Shown: positions 27,901-35,470, counted from the stretch's first letter. The stretch is 41,992 nucleotides of DNA from Betaproteobacteria bacterium HGW-Betaproteobacteria-6 (GCA_002842145.1 PHCF01000009.1:1-41992), one strand, 5' to 3'. Numbers and translations: made by a program. Notes: a model not told the origin generated them from the letters alone.

Positions 27901-28590
27901 GGCTTCGTGTTCATTGAGCCAGTGCTGCAAGTCACGCCGGCCAGTGCGGAGTGCAAAGACCTCGTCACCATTCAGGACGGACGACACAATCATCTTCTTC
28001 AGATCGTGGAAGGTGGTTGCACGCTGAAGGATGCCGGTGACCACACGCTCAAGATGGGTCAGTTTCCCGGTGCCGCCCGTGAAGGAAAAACGTGCGGCCA
28101 AGTTGCGGTGTTCACGGCCGGCTGTGTTCTGAATGATCTGCCGATAAACGTGGAGTGTCAGCGGCTTCGAGTCGAAAACGCCCTGCTTGTCGAGATGCCG
28201 ATAGAGGTCGCGAGTCTGGACAACCTGCCCTTCGTGCTTGAACAACGCCGGCTTGTACTCGCTATCGATCAGGCGATAAACCACGCCTTCGCCGCTCTGG
28301 CCATCTGGATGAATCACAGCCATAGCCTTATGTGTCCGGCGCAGATACTCGAAGATGACGTAGGAGCCGGTAGTCGGGAAATAGTAGCTGCCGAAACGCT
28401 CTGTGACTGCATCACCGCGAATGATCCGTGAAGGGCTTTCACCGAAGAACATTGGCAGTAGGCGCAGCAAAGTGGTCTTGCCCGCACCGTTTTCGCCATT
28501 GATGGTGATGTGTCCGTTGACATCGAGTTCAACGATGCGGCTGCGGCAGTAGGAATCGATCAGGATGATACGAGTAAGTCGGAAGTCCAA
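24973..28590 (-). CDS. SMC-like ATPase, JetC/MukB-like
   Basis: A 1205-residue SMC-type ATPase. Walker A is GENGAGKT (32-39) in the N-terminal head (about 1-230). Two long coiled-coil arms (about 270-525 and 600-950) flank a small hinge (about 533-595; TFLGFLRRNKPNWAADIG and LYGVTIDLEQL). The C-terminal head carries a degenerate signature SSNGLS (1103-1108) and Walker B FVVDE (1133-1137) followed by LKDLSFANAK. The tail is highly acidic. It is probably a motor that loads on or extrudes DNA. The start is TTG at 28590 with AAGAGG upstream. It begins the operon, whereas the SMC gene comes third in canonical jetABCD. It resembles DUF3584-type ATP-binding proteins. The LSGGQ-like motif differs from standard SMC proteins. 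Confidence 0.85.
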   Translation of the reverse strand: MDFRLTRIILIDSYCRSRIVELDVNGHITINGENGAGKTTLLRLLPMFFGESPSRIIRGDAVTERFGSYYFPTTGSYVIFEYLRRTHKAMAVIHPDGQSGEGVVYRLIDSEYKPALFKHEGQVVQTRDLYRHLDKQGVFDSKPLTLHVYRQIIQNTAGREHRNLAARFSFTGGTGKLTHLERVVTGILQRATTFHDLKKMIVSSVLNGDEVFALRTGRRDLQHWLNEHEAHRQVMEKAPVMADLEQADQGRLLINHEFTTLHAKFQLLQDYFQEQVVEGEKAEERAKSDLTETEEEYRKRLQTISDAKIAADSRAKQARQAIEQLDARKRKYETDDIAGKITKVDSIAAWEAELKPLKQQLDDLEREVKSLTETFTAMETEARNQARDQKSELDDKKPGIYESFGKRKEAVSDAHGENLKAIRLRHEPELDAANIKVTDLKTQKAGLEVEVKKIQADPETIQALEIERQKQSAANTDLTDLHDKTDGLQKTYSKAKREYDDLELQVNEGENAIEKAEAELEELLAADAAGDDTFLGFLRRNKPNWAADIGRVVSPETLLRTDLAPVLGDGRDLYGVTIDLEQLKAGRYSSEEAIQQEIKLVRTRLATRKGEVAEDRKLLIKKKEAMDKAKTAITLHDAAIATAKNRKLSADTAVKTALLRVEQSKKAAATKAQGDLDVCAKNLSLAVQALESLKKDHRKEIEEVETLHTANLVQLKSEETNALNEIDTRKRTIDADLAAKVAQIAKDRDASLRDKGYSTDVLNGLRRRISKLDGQIAEANKLRSEVIQYRDWLDTLWSQRPTHLQDRQTADADSARLKRESEDVLRERKEVTDKKQAVIKEIGETINKHERRRILALGQTRDLVHWPQDQETLKAGFEQIPDIDALVAERRRLMADLDSFREKIRQGVEEIRRQMISIVGTGPEKFYASAVAASGYPRPGMEHEWIEVFRTWFQHEHETNRTDLLQRGKTLAQNISYFWKSLDDFKRNVSTFATDLRANLEQGQIFDSIADVSTEIRAEVDTQGYWEAVGNLHREYETWHTNGDPALPPASFVDAAKQVALVVGEDKGLVADPVDLISLKISANVNNQGVKTASNEHELANISSNGLSYIILCVILIGFVNRIRRSENVVVPFVVDELKDLSFANAKTLLDLLTRNNITMISAFPDIDLDLAELFERNYKILPGRKVGLINLDDEVEDDEEEAHV

Positions 28591-28612
28591 AGCTGGCCTC
28601 TTGGTGGCAAGA

Positions 28613-28653
28613 TGTTATCGTTAATGACATGTTATCGCATGAGATAAATGACA
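28613..28653. promoter_or_regulatory. Tandem repeat upstream of the SMC operon
   Basis: The unit TGTTATCG-n-AATGACA occurs twice: 28613-28629 with a 2-bp spacer and 28630-28653 with a 9-bp spacer. It lies 22 bp upstream of the SMC start codon, so it probably overlaps the promoter. A repressor site for the operon is likely; no regulator gene adjoins it. Confidence 0.5.
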
Positions 28654-29029
28654 CTCGCACAACAGGGTAACCGATACATTCCCGACCGAGTAAAGCAGGG
28701 TTCAAGGCAAGCAGTGTCGGAACTGAGGAAATTGGGGTTGGTCCTCTTCCCTACTTTGTCGGACATTGCCCCCCATAGGTCTGGAGTTCGGTACCAAAGC
28801 AGTCTTTCATTGATCCAAATGGCAATGACTGCTTTATAAAAAATTCCGGACTCGCTCCGAACTTGATAGGCGCCGTGGGCATCCCCGCGACGCTGACCTA
28901 TGACATGCTGGTGCCAGTCGCACCTTCGACCCCTGACGCCGCAGCGAAATATTCCGATAGGGTTCGCCGCCAATGCCTGGGCTATGATGCTGGGAAACGG
29001 AGCACCATAGAACAATCTTGGGGGAAAAG
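28654..29029. other. Intergenic region before the HNH gene
   Basis: About 375 bp without a convincing gene. A 63-codon plus-strand frame from 28648 has no recognisable product. An imperfect hairpin (28796-28835: outer arms AAAGCAGT/ACTGCTTT, inner arms CATTG/CAATG with a 4-nt bulge) is followed by ATAAAAAATT. The promoter of the HNH gene should lie here. Confidence 0.4.
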
Positions 29030-30523
29030 ATGGGTATTACTTGCATCGTGTGCGGCCTAGCTGCGGGCTCGGGGGAACACGTCTTTCCGGCGGCGCTCGG
29101 CGGGCGGCGAATCAACAGTAAAATCTACTGCACCAAGCATGACAACGGCTATTCCAGTTTGGTCGCGGAACTGGCCAATCAAGTGGATGTCCTCAATGCC
29201 ATGTTGGGCGTAGTCCCCGACCATTCCAAGAATGTCAAAAGCGTTCTTGCCCGCGACGCCAACACTGGCGAGGAGCTGAGGCTCTCAGCCAAGGAGAGCG
29301 TCTTCACAGCGCCGCGCGTCATCTCCCAAGAACCAGCGGGAAACGGCGTGCTCATGAAGATGTCGTTCCCCAACCGGGAGGCGATGAAGCAGTGGCTGGC
29401 AGAGCAAAAGGCCAATGGCCTCGACGCGACGCCGCTGCAAAAGGCGCAGGAGCAGACCTATTTCTTAGGCGAAGTCCACCACCAGCGGCGTTTTGGCGGA
29501 CCGTACGGCCTCGGCGCGGTGGCGTATGTCACCCAAACCTTCTTGGCCCAGGCATTCCCAGATTTGGCGCGTTCCGGCGACGTGGCGCAGTTCATCGCCT
29601 ACACGCAGGCCATCGCAGCCCTCGCCCAGATTCGAGGCGGTTGTGGCGAGGCTACGGATGGACCGGCCGATCCGAGGTTGGAGCCGGCGCGCCAAGCGCT
29701 CGAAGCCGCGCTCGCGCCTTGGGGCGGTCAGGCTCCTGTCTGGTGGGATTTCGAGCCGCAACCCGACGCGACGCCCAACGCCTTTGAGTTTGGCCACCGC
29801 GTGACGGTGGGGGTCGATGCGTCGGATGGGCAAATCTTTGGGCGCTTCTCACTGTTCTCGTCGATCCATTTCGGCATGCACTTTGGGACGGTAAGCGCTG
29901 GTGCCGCGACCAAGAGCGTGACGGTGGACATCGACCCGATGGCGGCGCATACGCCCAACGACATCAAGAAGGTCGAGTCCGCCTCGGCCATCGCCCGAGT
30001 GGCGGTGCCAGCCCAGCCCACGGAAGGCCTAGCCGCCGCGATTTCTAGTGGGAGCCAGGCGGTAGTGTTCACGGACTTGATGCGCAAAATCGAGGCTCAT
30101 TCGTTGGCCAAGTCAGCCGCCAAGATGCATTCTGAGCTCACCGCCTATTCGACCCTGTCGGAGTTTGAAGGCGAGCAGCTCGTGGATCGTTTGATCGATG
30201 GGCAGGCGCAGCGCGTATTGAACATGGCCAAGTGGGTGCTGCAAGGGTTCAAGTCTCGACTTCCGGCCGAGTTGCTCCCTGCGCTCGGGCCGATGATCGA
30301 CGCAATGACTGCCTACGATCCGAGTTCAACCAACGGGCTTTCGTCCATGGCGAATGCGACGCTAGCTCTCGCCAAGGGTGCACTGGCCGCGCAGATGCGT
30401 GAGGACATTAAGGCTGGCCGCCTCGACGAGCGCCGCATCGCCGAACTGATGGGCGATGGGCCCGGCGCAGCAGTGGTCGGCCAGGCCATTTTGGCTCCGA
30501 TTACCCAAGCTCCGGGTGGCTGA
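29030..30523 (+). CDS. HNH-type zinc-finger nuclease-like protein
   Basis: A 497-residue protein. Its N terminus has a treble-clef HNH-like arrangement: C5-x2-C8, Glu16-His17 in GEHVFPAALGG, then C34-x2-H37 and Asn39 in YCTKHDNGYSSL. These are candidate zinc ligands and HNH active-site residues. The remaining 450 residues have no recognised domain; the C-terminal half is helical and Ala-rich. I use ATG 29030, with GGGGGA just upstream; TTG 29018 is an alternative. The gene is clearly more GC-rich than its downstream neighbours, suggesting separate ancestry. A 60-bp gap separates it from the HEPN-like gene, so the two probably form an operon. Nuclease activity is inferred only. Confidence 0.7.
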   Translation: MGITCIVCGLAAGSGEHVFPAALGGRRINSKIYCTKHDNGYSSLVAELANQVDVLNAMLGVVPDHSKNVKSVLARDANTGEELRLSAKESVFTAPRVISQEPAGNGVLMKMSFPNREAMKQWLAEQKANGLDATPLQKAQEQTYFLGEVHHQRRFGGPYGLGAVAYVTQTFLAQAFPDLARSGDVAQFIAYTQAIAALAQIRGGCGEATDGPADPRLEPARQALEAALAPWGGQAPVWWDFEPQPDATPNAFEFGHRVTVGVDASDGQIFGRFSLFSSIHFGMHFGTVSAGAATKSVTVDIDPMAAHTPNDIKKVESASAIARVAVPAQPTEGLAAAISSGSQAVVFTDLMRKIEAHSLAKSAAKMHSELTAYSTLSEFEGEQLVDRLIDGQAQRVLNMAKWVLQGFKSRLPAELLPALGPMIDAMTAYDPSSTNGLSSMANATLALAKGALAAQMREDIKAGRLDERRIAELMGDGPGAAVVGQAILAPITQAPGG

Positions 30524-30583
30524 GGAGCCGCAGGTGACGGATTGCAGCTCGGCTACATATTGAATAGAAAAAAGGGGGAAACG

Positions 30584-32026
30584 GTGGCGATACAAAAAAT
30601 AAGCTTGGAAGATGACGACTTCAAATTGGCGTTTATCCAAGGCACATTGGCAATCGATTGTCTTGAAATCACGTTGACGCAGAATGCTACCGACAATCCA
30701 AGAATCTATACGGCGGCAGGCTCAATCTTCGCAAGCCCAGAGAACGGGACCGAGGCGCGATTGGTGTGGAAGAGAGACGAGCATCATCCATACGATCAAA
30801 TCGCGACTCTCAATGCGATGTTGCGAGTCCAGTCAGGCGAGCTCATTCCAGCTGATCACTACTTTTCTCTGAGAGCTGTGGACATTGCCGGCAACTGCTG
30901 GACGCATCCCGCTGTTCTGTTGAAGCGCGATGAAATGCAGCAAGCGGAGATTCTTACTGTCGCTTGCGACTCCATTCAGGTTGAGATCGCATCCGACGTC
31001 AAGCGAACCCTCGTGCATTACGTCTTCAATGACGACCTTGAAATGCCGATGAACGTTTCACTGCCATCGCAGGATGTAATTCGAGGAAGAAGGCGCCTGT
31101 TGATCAAAAATCGCGTGTCTGCCGGCGTGGTCGATGGCATGGATATCAGCTACTACCAGGTCAGCGCCGACAAGGCCGGCAACTCGTATGAGTTTGCGGC
31201 TGTGGTGCAAGTTGGCACAGAGCAGCCCTCAGATTTTCACGCAAGATTATTGGAAGCTATTCAATTTTGCGTGGCAAAACATGCTTGGCCCATCATGGAA
31301 GAAGTAATCCAAGGCGGCAAGCAGATCGTCACTTTGTCCAAATCCATTCCATTCAACAACGGTCTGGTTTCTAGTCCTCTGCCGAGCCATGCGTCGGAAG
31401 AGTTCTATCGCCTGATGGAGTGCTATTACCGGTATTCGTGCTCGGAGGCCAACGGGGTGGATGCCGCCCCGCTGTCCAAGAAGGTCGGCGGACTTTTTAC
31501 GCTCAAGGGCGTCTGGATCGACACCATCGCTCTGTTGTTGAGCGTTTCGGTGGAGAGCGTTCTGCAAGACCCGATTTTCAAGAACCTGGGAAAGCCAGAC
31601 AAAGGGCTCAAGGCATTGATCAACAAGCTGTTTGATTGGGTGAAACAAGCTCCGGTCGATGAGGACTTGATTGGACGAGCGACGTCCGCGATGGGCACTA
31701 TGAAGTCGAACCGAGCGGTGGACAAGATGTTCGTCTTGGCAAAGGCCGGGGTGATTGACGAGGATGAGATCAAGGCCTGGAAGGCTTTGAGAAATCCCAC
31801 CGCGCACGGCAGCTTCGAGCTAGACCCCGCGAAGTTTCAAGACTTGCTGGACAACGTCTATAAGCTTGTCGCCATGATCTACAAACTCGCGTTCTTCCGG
31901 GTTGGCTACGTCGGAAAATTCTCGAACTACGCCGCGCGGGGATGGCATGAGGCTCACTTTGATGCCGCGGCCTGCAAGGCGGGGCTAGATATGCTTGATT
32001 CAGCCAGCGCAGCGACCTGTGGCTGA
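30584..32026 (+). CDS. Large protein with C-terminal HEPN-like R-N-x3-H motif
   Basis: A 480-residue protein of unknown family. The N-terminal 230 residues are rich in beta strands and resemble a sensor or binding domain. The C-terminal region is helical and contains KALRNPTAHGSF, with Arg403 and His408 forming the R-x4-H motif of HEPN ribonucleases; helices flank it on both sides as in HEPN folds. Similar LRN-xx-AHG motifs occur in ApeA-like and other abortive-infection proteins. The start GTG at 30584 has AAGGGGGAAA before it; an in-frame upstream start at 30542 is less likely. It follows the HNH gene in the same direction. Predicted to cut RNA when triggered, but this rests on the motif only. 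Confidence 0.6.
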   Translation: MAIQKISLEDDDFKLAFIQGTLAIDCLEITLTQNATDNPRIYTAAGSIFASPENGTEARLVWKRDEHHPYDQIATLNAMLRVQSGELIPADHYFSLRAVDIAGNCWTHPAVLLKRDEMQQAEILTVACDSIQVEIASDVKRTLVHYVFNDDLEMPMNVSLPSQDVIRGRRRLLIKNRVSAGVVDGMDISYYQVSADKAGNSYEFAAVVQVGTEQPSDFHARLLEAIQFCVAKHAWPIMEEVIQGGKQIVTLSKSIPFNNGLVSSPLPSHASEEFYRLMECYYRYSCSEANGVDAAPLSKKVGGLFTLKGVWIDTIALLLSVSVESVLQDPIFKNLGKPDKGLKALINKLFDWVKQAPVDEDLIGRATSAMGTMKSNRAVDKMFVLAKAGVIDEDEIKAWKALRNPTAHGSFELDPAKFQDLLDNVYKLVAMIYKLAFFRVGYVGKFSNYAARGWHEAHFDAAACKAGLDMLDSASAATCG

Positions 32027-32302
32027 CCAGACTGAATTACCGCACTATAGGCGAGAATGCTGCCGCTTTTTCAGGATGAACCGATGACGGCTTCATGTCA
32101 CGCACCGCAAACCGGATGATGCTGCATCACTGTTGTCTCGCCTCTTAAATGGTGAAACCAATCTATTGCCCCCGCACATGACCAATCTCAGCCTTGCAAC
32201 TGAGATGCAGTAGAATCGAACGTTTTTCTGGCCAAGCACCTGATCACAGGACAGCAACGGTAGATAGCAGTGCTAAGGCGTCCGACACAGGGTATAGGGA
32301 TA
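32027..32302. other. Gap between HEPN-like gene and sce7726-like gene
   Basis: About 276 bp without a gene. It includes a 7-bp stem ATCTCAG/CTGAGAT with an 8-nt loop (32185-32206), possibly a regulator site or a weak terminator without a T-tract. The base composition falls sharply to AT-rich after this point, hinting at a junction between separately acquired modules. Confidence 0.45.
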
Positions 32303-32863
32303 GTGAACCAATTGATTCTTGACGACAAGACGATTAGAAAATCATTGATCAAGCGTCTGTCGCAGCAATCACCAGCTCCGAAAGCCTTACTTGAGGAATT
32401 GCGAGTTCACAATGGCAATGCAATTGCTGACGTTGTCACCGTTCATTCTGCAGCACACTGCTATGAGATCAAGGGGGAGACCGACTCTATCTACCGAATC
32501 TTGAGGCAGAGTCGCTATTTTGACCTCGTATTTGAAAGAATTACCCTTGTTACGGTCGCCCGGCATACAGATAATGCCTTACGCCTAGCTCCACCACACT
32601 GGGGAATTATGGTCGCCAAGCAACGATCAGAAGAAATATCCATAAGTCACGTTCGGGCGGCATCTCTGAGCCCACTCTTTGACAAAAGGCTTGCACTTTT
32701 GACGCTATGGAAATCGGAAATGGTCGAAGTCGCTGGTGATAGCACCATCGAAAAACCAGAAAAACTAAACCGAAGTGAATTGTCAGATATTCTCGCGTCC
32801 ATGCTAAGCAAGGACTCCGTCAATAAAAGCATTGGCGAGAAACTAAAATCCAGAAACAGTTAA
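32303..32863 (+). CDS. sce7726-family protein, PD-(D/E)xK nuclease-like
   Basis: A 186-residue protein (GTG start at 32303) matching the sce7726 pattern: an early Glu (ALLEELRVHNGN), then IADVVTVHSAAHCYEIKGETDS with Asp43, Glu55 and Lys57. This is the D-xn-E-x-K core of the PD-(D/E)xK fold. The following RILRQSRYFDLVFERITLVTV is also family-typical. sce7726 genes often neighbour sce7725/beta-family genes in accessory regions, and here the convergent gene is a beta-family protein. The stops of the two genes share a TTAA. The function is unknown; a DNA-processing or defence role is plausible. The upstream in-frame start at 32270 is an alternative. Confidence 0.75.
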   Translation: MNQLILDDKTIRKSLIKRLSQQSPAPKALLEELRVHNGNAIADVVTVHSAAHCYEIKGETDSIYRILRQSRYFDLVFERITLVTVARHTDNALRLAPPHWGIMVAKQRSEEISISHVRAASLSPLFDKRLALLTLWKSEMVEVAGDSTIEKPEKLNRSELSDILASMLSKDSVNKSIGEKLKSRNS

Positions 32864-33945
32864 AGCAAAGACAAATAATCTCTGACCATAAAAGTCATAT
32901 GGGCATTTATTGTTGGTTTTAAAATACTGCTTGGAGTAACCTTTTTCCCCTGTCCGTGGGCTTTTTGAAACAAGAATAAGCTGCCAAAGGAATATTCTGG
33001 CCCACGATAAAATGGCTGACCAATCAAGTGTGCAGCAATGTCGTTATATTGTAGGTCGCCTCTAGCATGTGTCTTCAACGCTCCACCACGCGCCACATAA
33101 TGTACGTTGGCATGTGAGTAAAAAATTTTTGGGGTCATGATATTACGCATCGCCGCTGGTGGAATTTTAAACTCCGAATACAACGGACTTACGATCGTGT
33201 AGTCACCCAAGGTAAGGCTTGTTCCAGACAAATGCTTGCTAGCACTTTCGTATATCTCCAGTTCAATCCGTTCATAAGTTCCCTCTGATTCAACCTCAAG
33301 AAGATCCTTGATTGATGCGGGTATCGATGACCCAGTAACGATGATGTCATCAAAGCCAAAGGCCGCCATACTTTCCTTTACGAAATGAACGATCTGCCCT
33401 GCACGTGTTGCGGCATCAACATTTGCACAAACTCGATTATCTAAAACCAGAATCCAATGATGAAACAGACCTTCGCCCAGTTCGATTAAGTCAAAAATTT
33501 CATCACGAACCAAGTCAAAACTCAAAAAATCCTCTGCGAGCAACCTAATCGCCACAACATTTGCACTGATTATTCCTGACGCTTTGTACTGGAATACCAA
33601 TTTATTTCTCTCATCAGTACGGTCAAGCCCAATGACCGGTATGAAGCTGAGGTTTTTGAAGCTCTCCATAACATAGGCGTAATTATTTTTGCCGTTGATA
33701 TGTAGTGCGTCATCAATATCGAAGTTGTCCAGAAAGAAGGTGTAGCCAACGCCCAAATTTCTTTCGACACTCCGTGCAGCTTTATCGACTAGCGCAATGA
33801 ATGCGTCTTTGTTAGCACCATCCTTTTGTTTTGGAAGGTCAAAGAAAGGTGTAACAAATTTCTTTACTTCACCACTCAGAGCCCCAAGTGCCCCAATCTC
33901 ATTTACTTTGATCTTGAGAAAGGGTACGTAGTTATTCATTGCCAA
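32860..33945 (-). CDS. Beta-family protein (DUF4365-type neighbourhood, 'beta protein')
   Basis: A 361-residue protein resembling the phage-derived 'beta protein' family, which is probably a TIM-barrel-like fold. Features are the N-terminal YVPFLKIKVNEIGALGAL, VTPFFDLPK, YTFFLDNFDIDD, FIPVIGLDRTDE, ILVLDNRV, the late tryptophan-poor YTIVSPLYSEF, and the C-terminal FYRGPEYSFGS and NAHMTFMVRDYLSLL. It overlaps the ImmA/IrrE gene by 14 bp and is the last gene of the GNAT-ImmA-beta triplet. The start is TTG 33945 or ATG 33939. No biochemical function is established for the family. The DUF4365 reference in the call is only a loose association with such neighbourhoods, not a domain claim. Confidence 0.7.
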   Translation of the reverse strand: MAMNNYVPFLKIKVNEIGALGALSGEVKKFVTPFFDLPKQKDGANKDAFIALVDKAARSVERNLGVGYTFFLDNFDIDDALHINGKNNYAYVMESFKNLSFIPVIGLDRTDERNKLVFQYKASGIISANVVAIRLLAEDFLSFDLVRDEIFDLIELGEGLFHHWILVLDNRVCANVDAATRAGQIVHFVKESMAAFGFDDIIVTGSSIPASIKDLLEVESEGTYERIELEIYESASKHLSGTSLTLGDYTIVSPLYSEFKIPPAAMRNIMTPKIFYSHANVHYVARGGALKTHARGDLQYNDIAAHLIGQPFYRGPEYSFGSLFLFQKAHGQGKKVTPSSILKPTINAHMTFMVRDYLSLL

Positions 33946-34783
33946 AGAGAATCTCCCTAACGTTGACCTCGTTAACGATCCGTGAAAATAACTCGTGCCG
34001 GTTAAGATCCTTTCGAATTCGTCCGGCCACGATGGCGGGATGCACGCCTACCTTACTGGCAAACGAAATGACGTCAGCTTCTTCAAGCGAATACAACGCT
34101 TGGCAACTTCTCCAATCACTTCGGCTGATCAGTGCATTGCTCGCCACACGGTTGGCCGCAAGTTCGACCAGATCTTCATCTTCATTTTCGAGATCATCCA
34201 GGATCGGCGTTACCAGCATCTCATAATGCTTGCTGATATGTGCCAATTCATGCATCAACGTAAACCAGAAGTTGTCCAACCTCGCATAACGTAAGCTAAG
34301 TCCAACGACCGGATTCCCAGTCGCCAAGTTAAAAACCGCACCATCTAACTTCATGCCAGGAATGGATGGTTCGAATACAACAAGGATCCCATGCTCAAGC
34401 AATATCTGGTCAAGACGATTTATGTTGCCAATATCGACGCTCAGTTGTGCGAACTCTCTTAGCTGAGTGGTGTTTAGCCCTTTGAAAGGCGGTACTTCGT
34501 TCAGCCCTCCATAGATCTTTGCCAATTCCTTGACTCTCGAAAGCCAAAGCAATAGCAAAGCATCGTTGGCATCATCTCGTTTCCGAAATAGCGTTTGCTT
34601 GCAGGAGCGAGCCTCATGCACCTCCTTCAGCATCTTGAAAAAGGCGAAGTCCCGATCCACCCCAAGGATTTTTCCTGGAATGTTTCTGACCAACTTTTCA
34701 CATTGAAGGAAAGAGTCGTACAACTCAAAGGCGTCTGTAGCTGCGGAGAGAACAGGAAAATCGTTTAGCTCGTTGATTTCCAT
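33932..34783 (-). CDS. ImmA/IrrE-family metallopeptidase
   Basis: A 283-residue protein with the zinc-peptidase motif HELAH (178-182) preceded by WFTLM and followed by an acidic stretch (LENEDEDLVELAANRVA) that supplies the third ligand and the Asn/Ala-rich helix of the family. The N-terminal 150 residues are helical. The C-terminal part (EEADVISFASKVGVHPAIVAGRIRKDL) is typical of the ImmA tail in antitoxin-like proteins (often annotated as HigA-type). The start is immediately after the GNAT stop (TAGATG). ImmA/IrrE enzymes cleave regulators in mobile-element and stress systems. The substrate here is unknown; the XRE regulator at 37890 is one candidate. Confidence 0.88.
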   Translation of the reverse strand: MEINELNDFPVLSAATDAFELYDSFLQCEKLVRNIPGKILGVDRDFAFFKMLKEVHEARSCKQTLFRKRDDANDALLLLWLSRVKELAKIYGGLNEVPPFKGLNTTQLREFAQLSVDIGNINRLDQILLEHGILVVFEPSIPGMKLDGAVFNLATGNPVVGLSLRYARLDNFWFTLMHELAHISKHYEMLVTPILDDLENEDEDLVELAANRVASNALISRSDWRSCQALYSLEEADVISFASKVGVHPAIVAGRIRKDLNRHELFSRIVNEVNVREILFGNE

Positions 34784-35470
34784 CTATGCCACCACAAGCT
34801 TTTGCGCCAAATCTTCAGGCATTTCGAAGTAAAAGAGCTTTTCTTTGTCAGCGGGAACGTGTCTCACCATCCCTAGGTCTTGGTAATATGGCATCGCCCG
34901 CTGAATAGCGTGTAAGGAGAATCCATATCGTAACTTGAGGTGGTTTCGTCCATAATTAACTGCATACCTCATCAGTTCCGTGGCGACTCCCCGAATTGCG
35001 CGATTTCGCATCGGATTAGTGCGATTCCATGGTGCTGCTGCGAGGTATTCGACATAAAAAATGTCCCCGGAGGAAATACAACTCGGCTTGGGGTGATAGA
35101 TCAGACAAGCCCCCTGAGGGTAACCCTCCGCCATCACATAGAACCAGTCGTACTCTTCACTGTTGTAGTGCAATGTTTTAGCAAGCCAATCCCAGTGATG
35201 GTCATCAATCTGGACCTCGCTCAACACTTTGTGAAGCGTCGCCTCATCGTAGTTTTGGTTCTTGATGAAGTGCAGCATTTGGACGGTGAACACACCCCAA
35301 GTCTTGTCGCATAAATAGGCCTTTACCGGGTCCCATCCATGATGCAGTGCATACTCGACAGGCTCACCGTCAGGGGTAAAAAGAGTCCCTTGAGAGACAA
35401 TATCTGCGGATTCGGGCGCAATCCCCTCATCCGCAATCAATTTCCTGATTTCTGCGACAGTGAGTCCCAT
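34784..35470 (-). CDS. GNAT-like acetyltransferase domain protein
   Basis: A 228-residue protein. The C-terminal half has the layout of a GNAT fold: strand EYDWFYVMAEGYPQGACLIYH, strand GDIFYVEYLAAAP, then NRAIRGVATELMRYAVNYG (acetyl-CoA binding helix region, lacking a perfect R-x2-G-x-G/A), followed by LKLRYGFSLHAIQRAMPYYQDLGM with the tyrosine-rich end. The N-terminal half (about 1-110) is an unrecognised helical domain. It is tightly coupled to the ImmA/IrrE gene. Such proteins may be toxins that modify tRNA or protein, or plain modifiers; neither is shown. The next gene upstream is 110 bp away, so the triplet may have its own promoter. Confidence 0.7.
   Translation of the reverse strand: MGLTVAEIRKLIADEGIAPESADIVSQGTLFTPDGEPVEYALHHGWDPVKAYLCDKTWGVFTVQMLHFIKNQNYDEATLHKVLSEVQIDDHHWDWLAKTLHYNSEEYDWFYVMAEGYPQGACLIYHPKPSCISSGDIFYVEYLAAAPWNRTNPMRNRAIRGVATELMRYAVNYGRNHLKLRYGFSLHAIQRAMPYYQDLGMVRHVPADKEKLFYFEMPEDLAQKLVVA

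Noticed and set aside
27805-28431. 208-codon plus-strand frame in the SMC gene
   Set aside because: It is antisense to the clear ATPase head of the SMC protein.
28648-28839. 63-codon plus-strand frame upstream of the HNH gene
   Set aside because: There is no ribosome-binding site and no recognisable product; it overlaps the probable SMC promoter.
31247-31807. 186-codon minus-strand frame
   Set aside because: It is antisense to the HEPN-like gene, whose start, ribosome site and motif are better supported.
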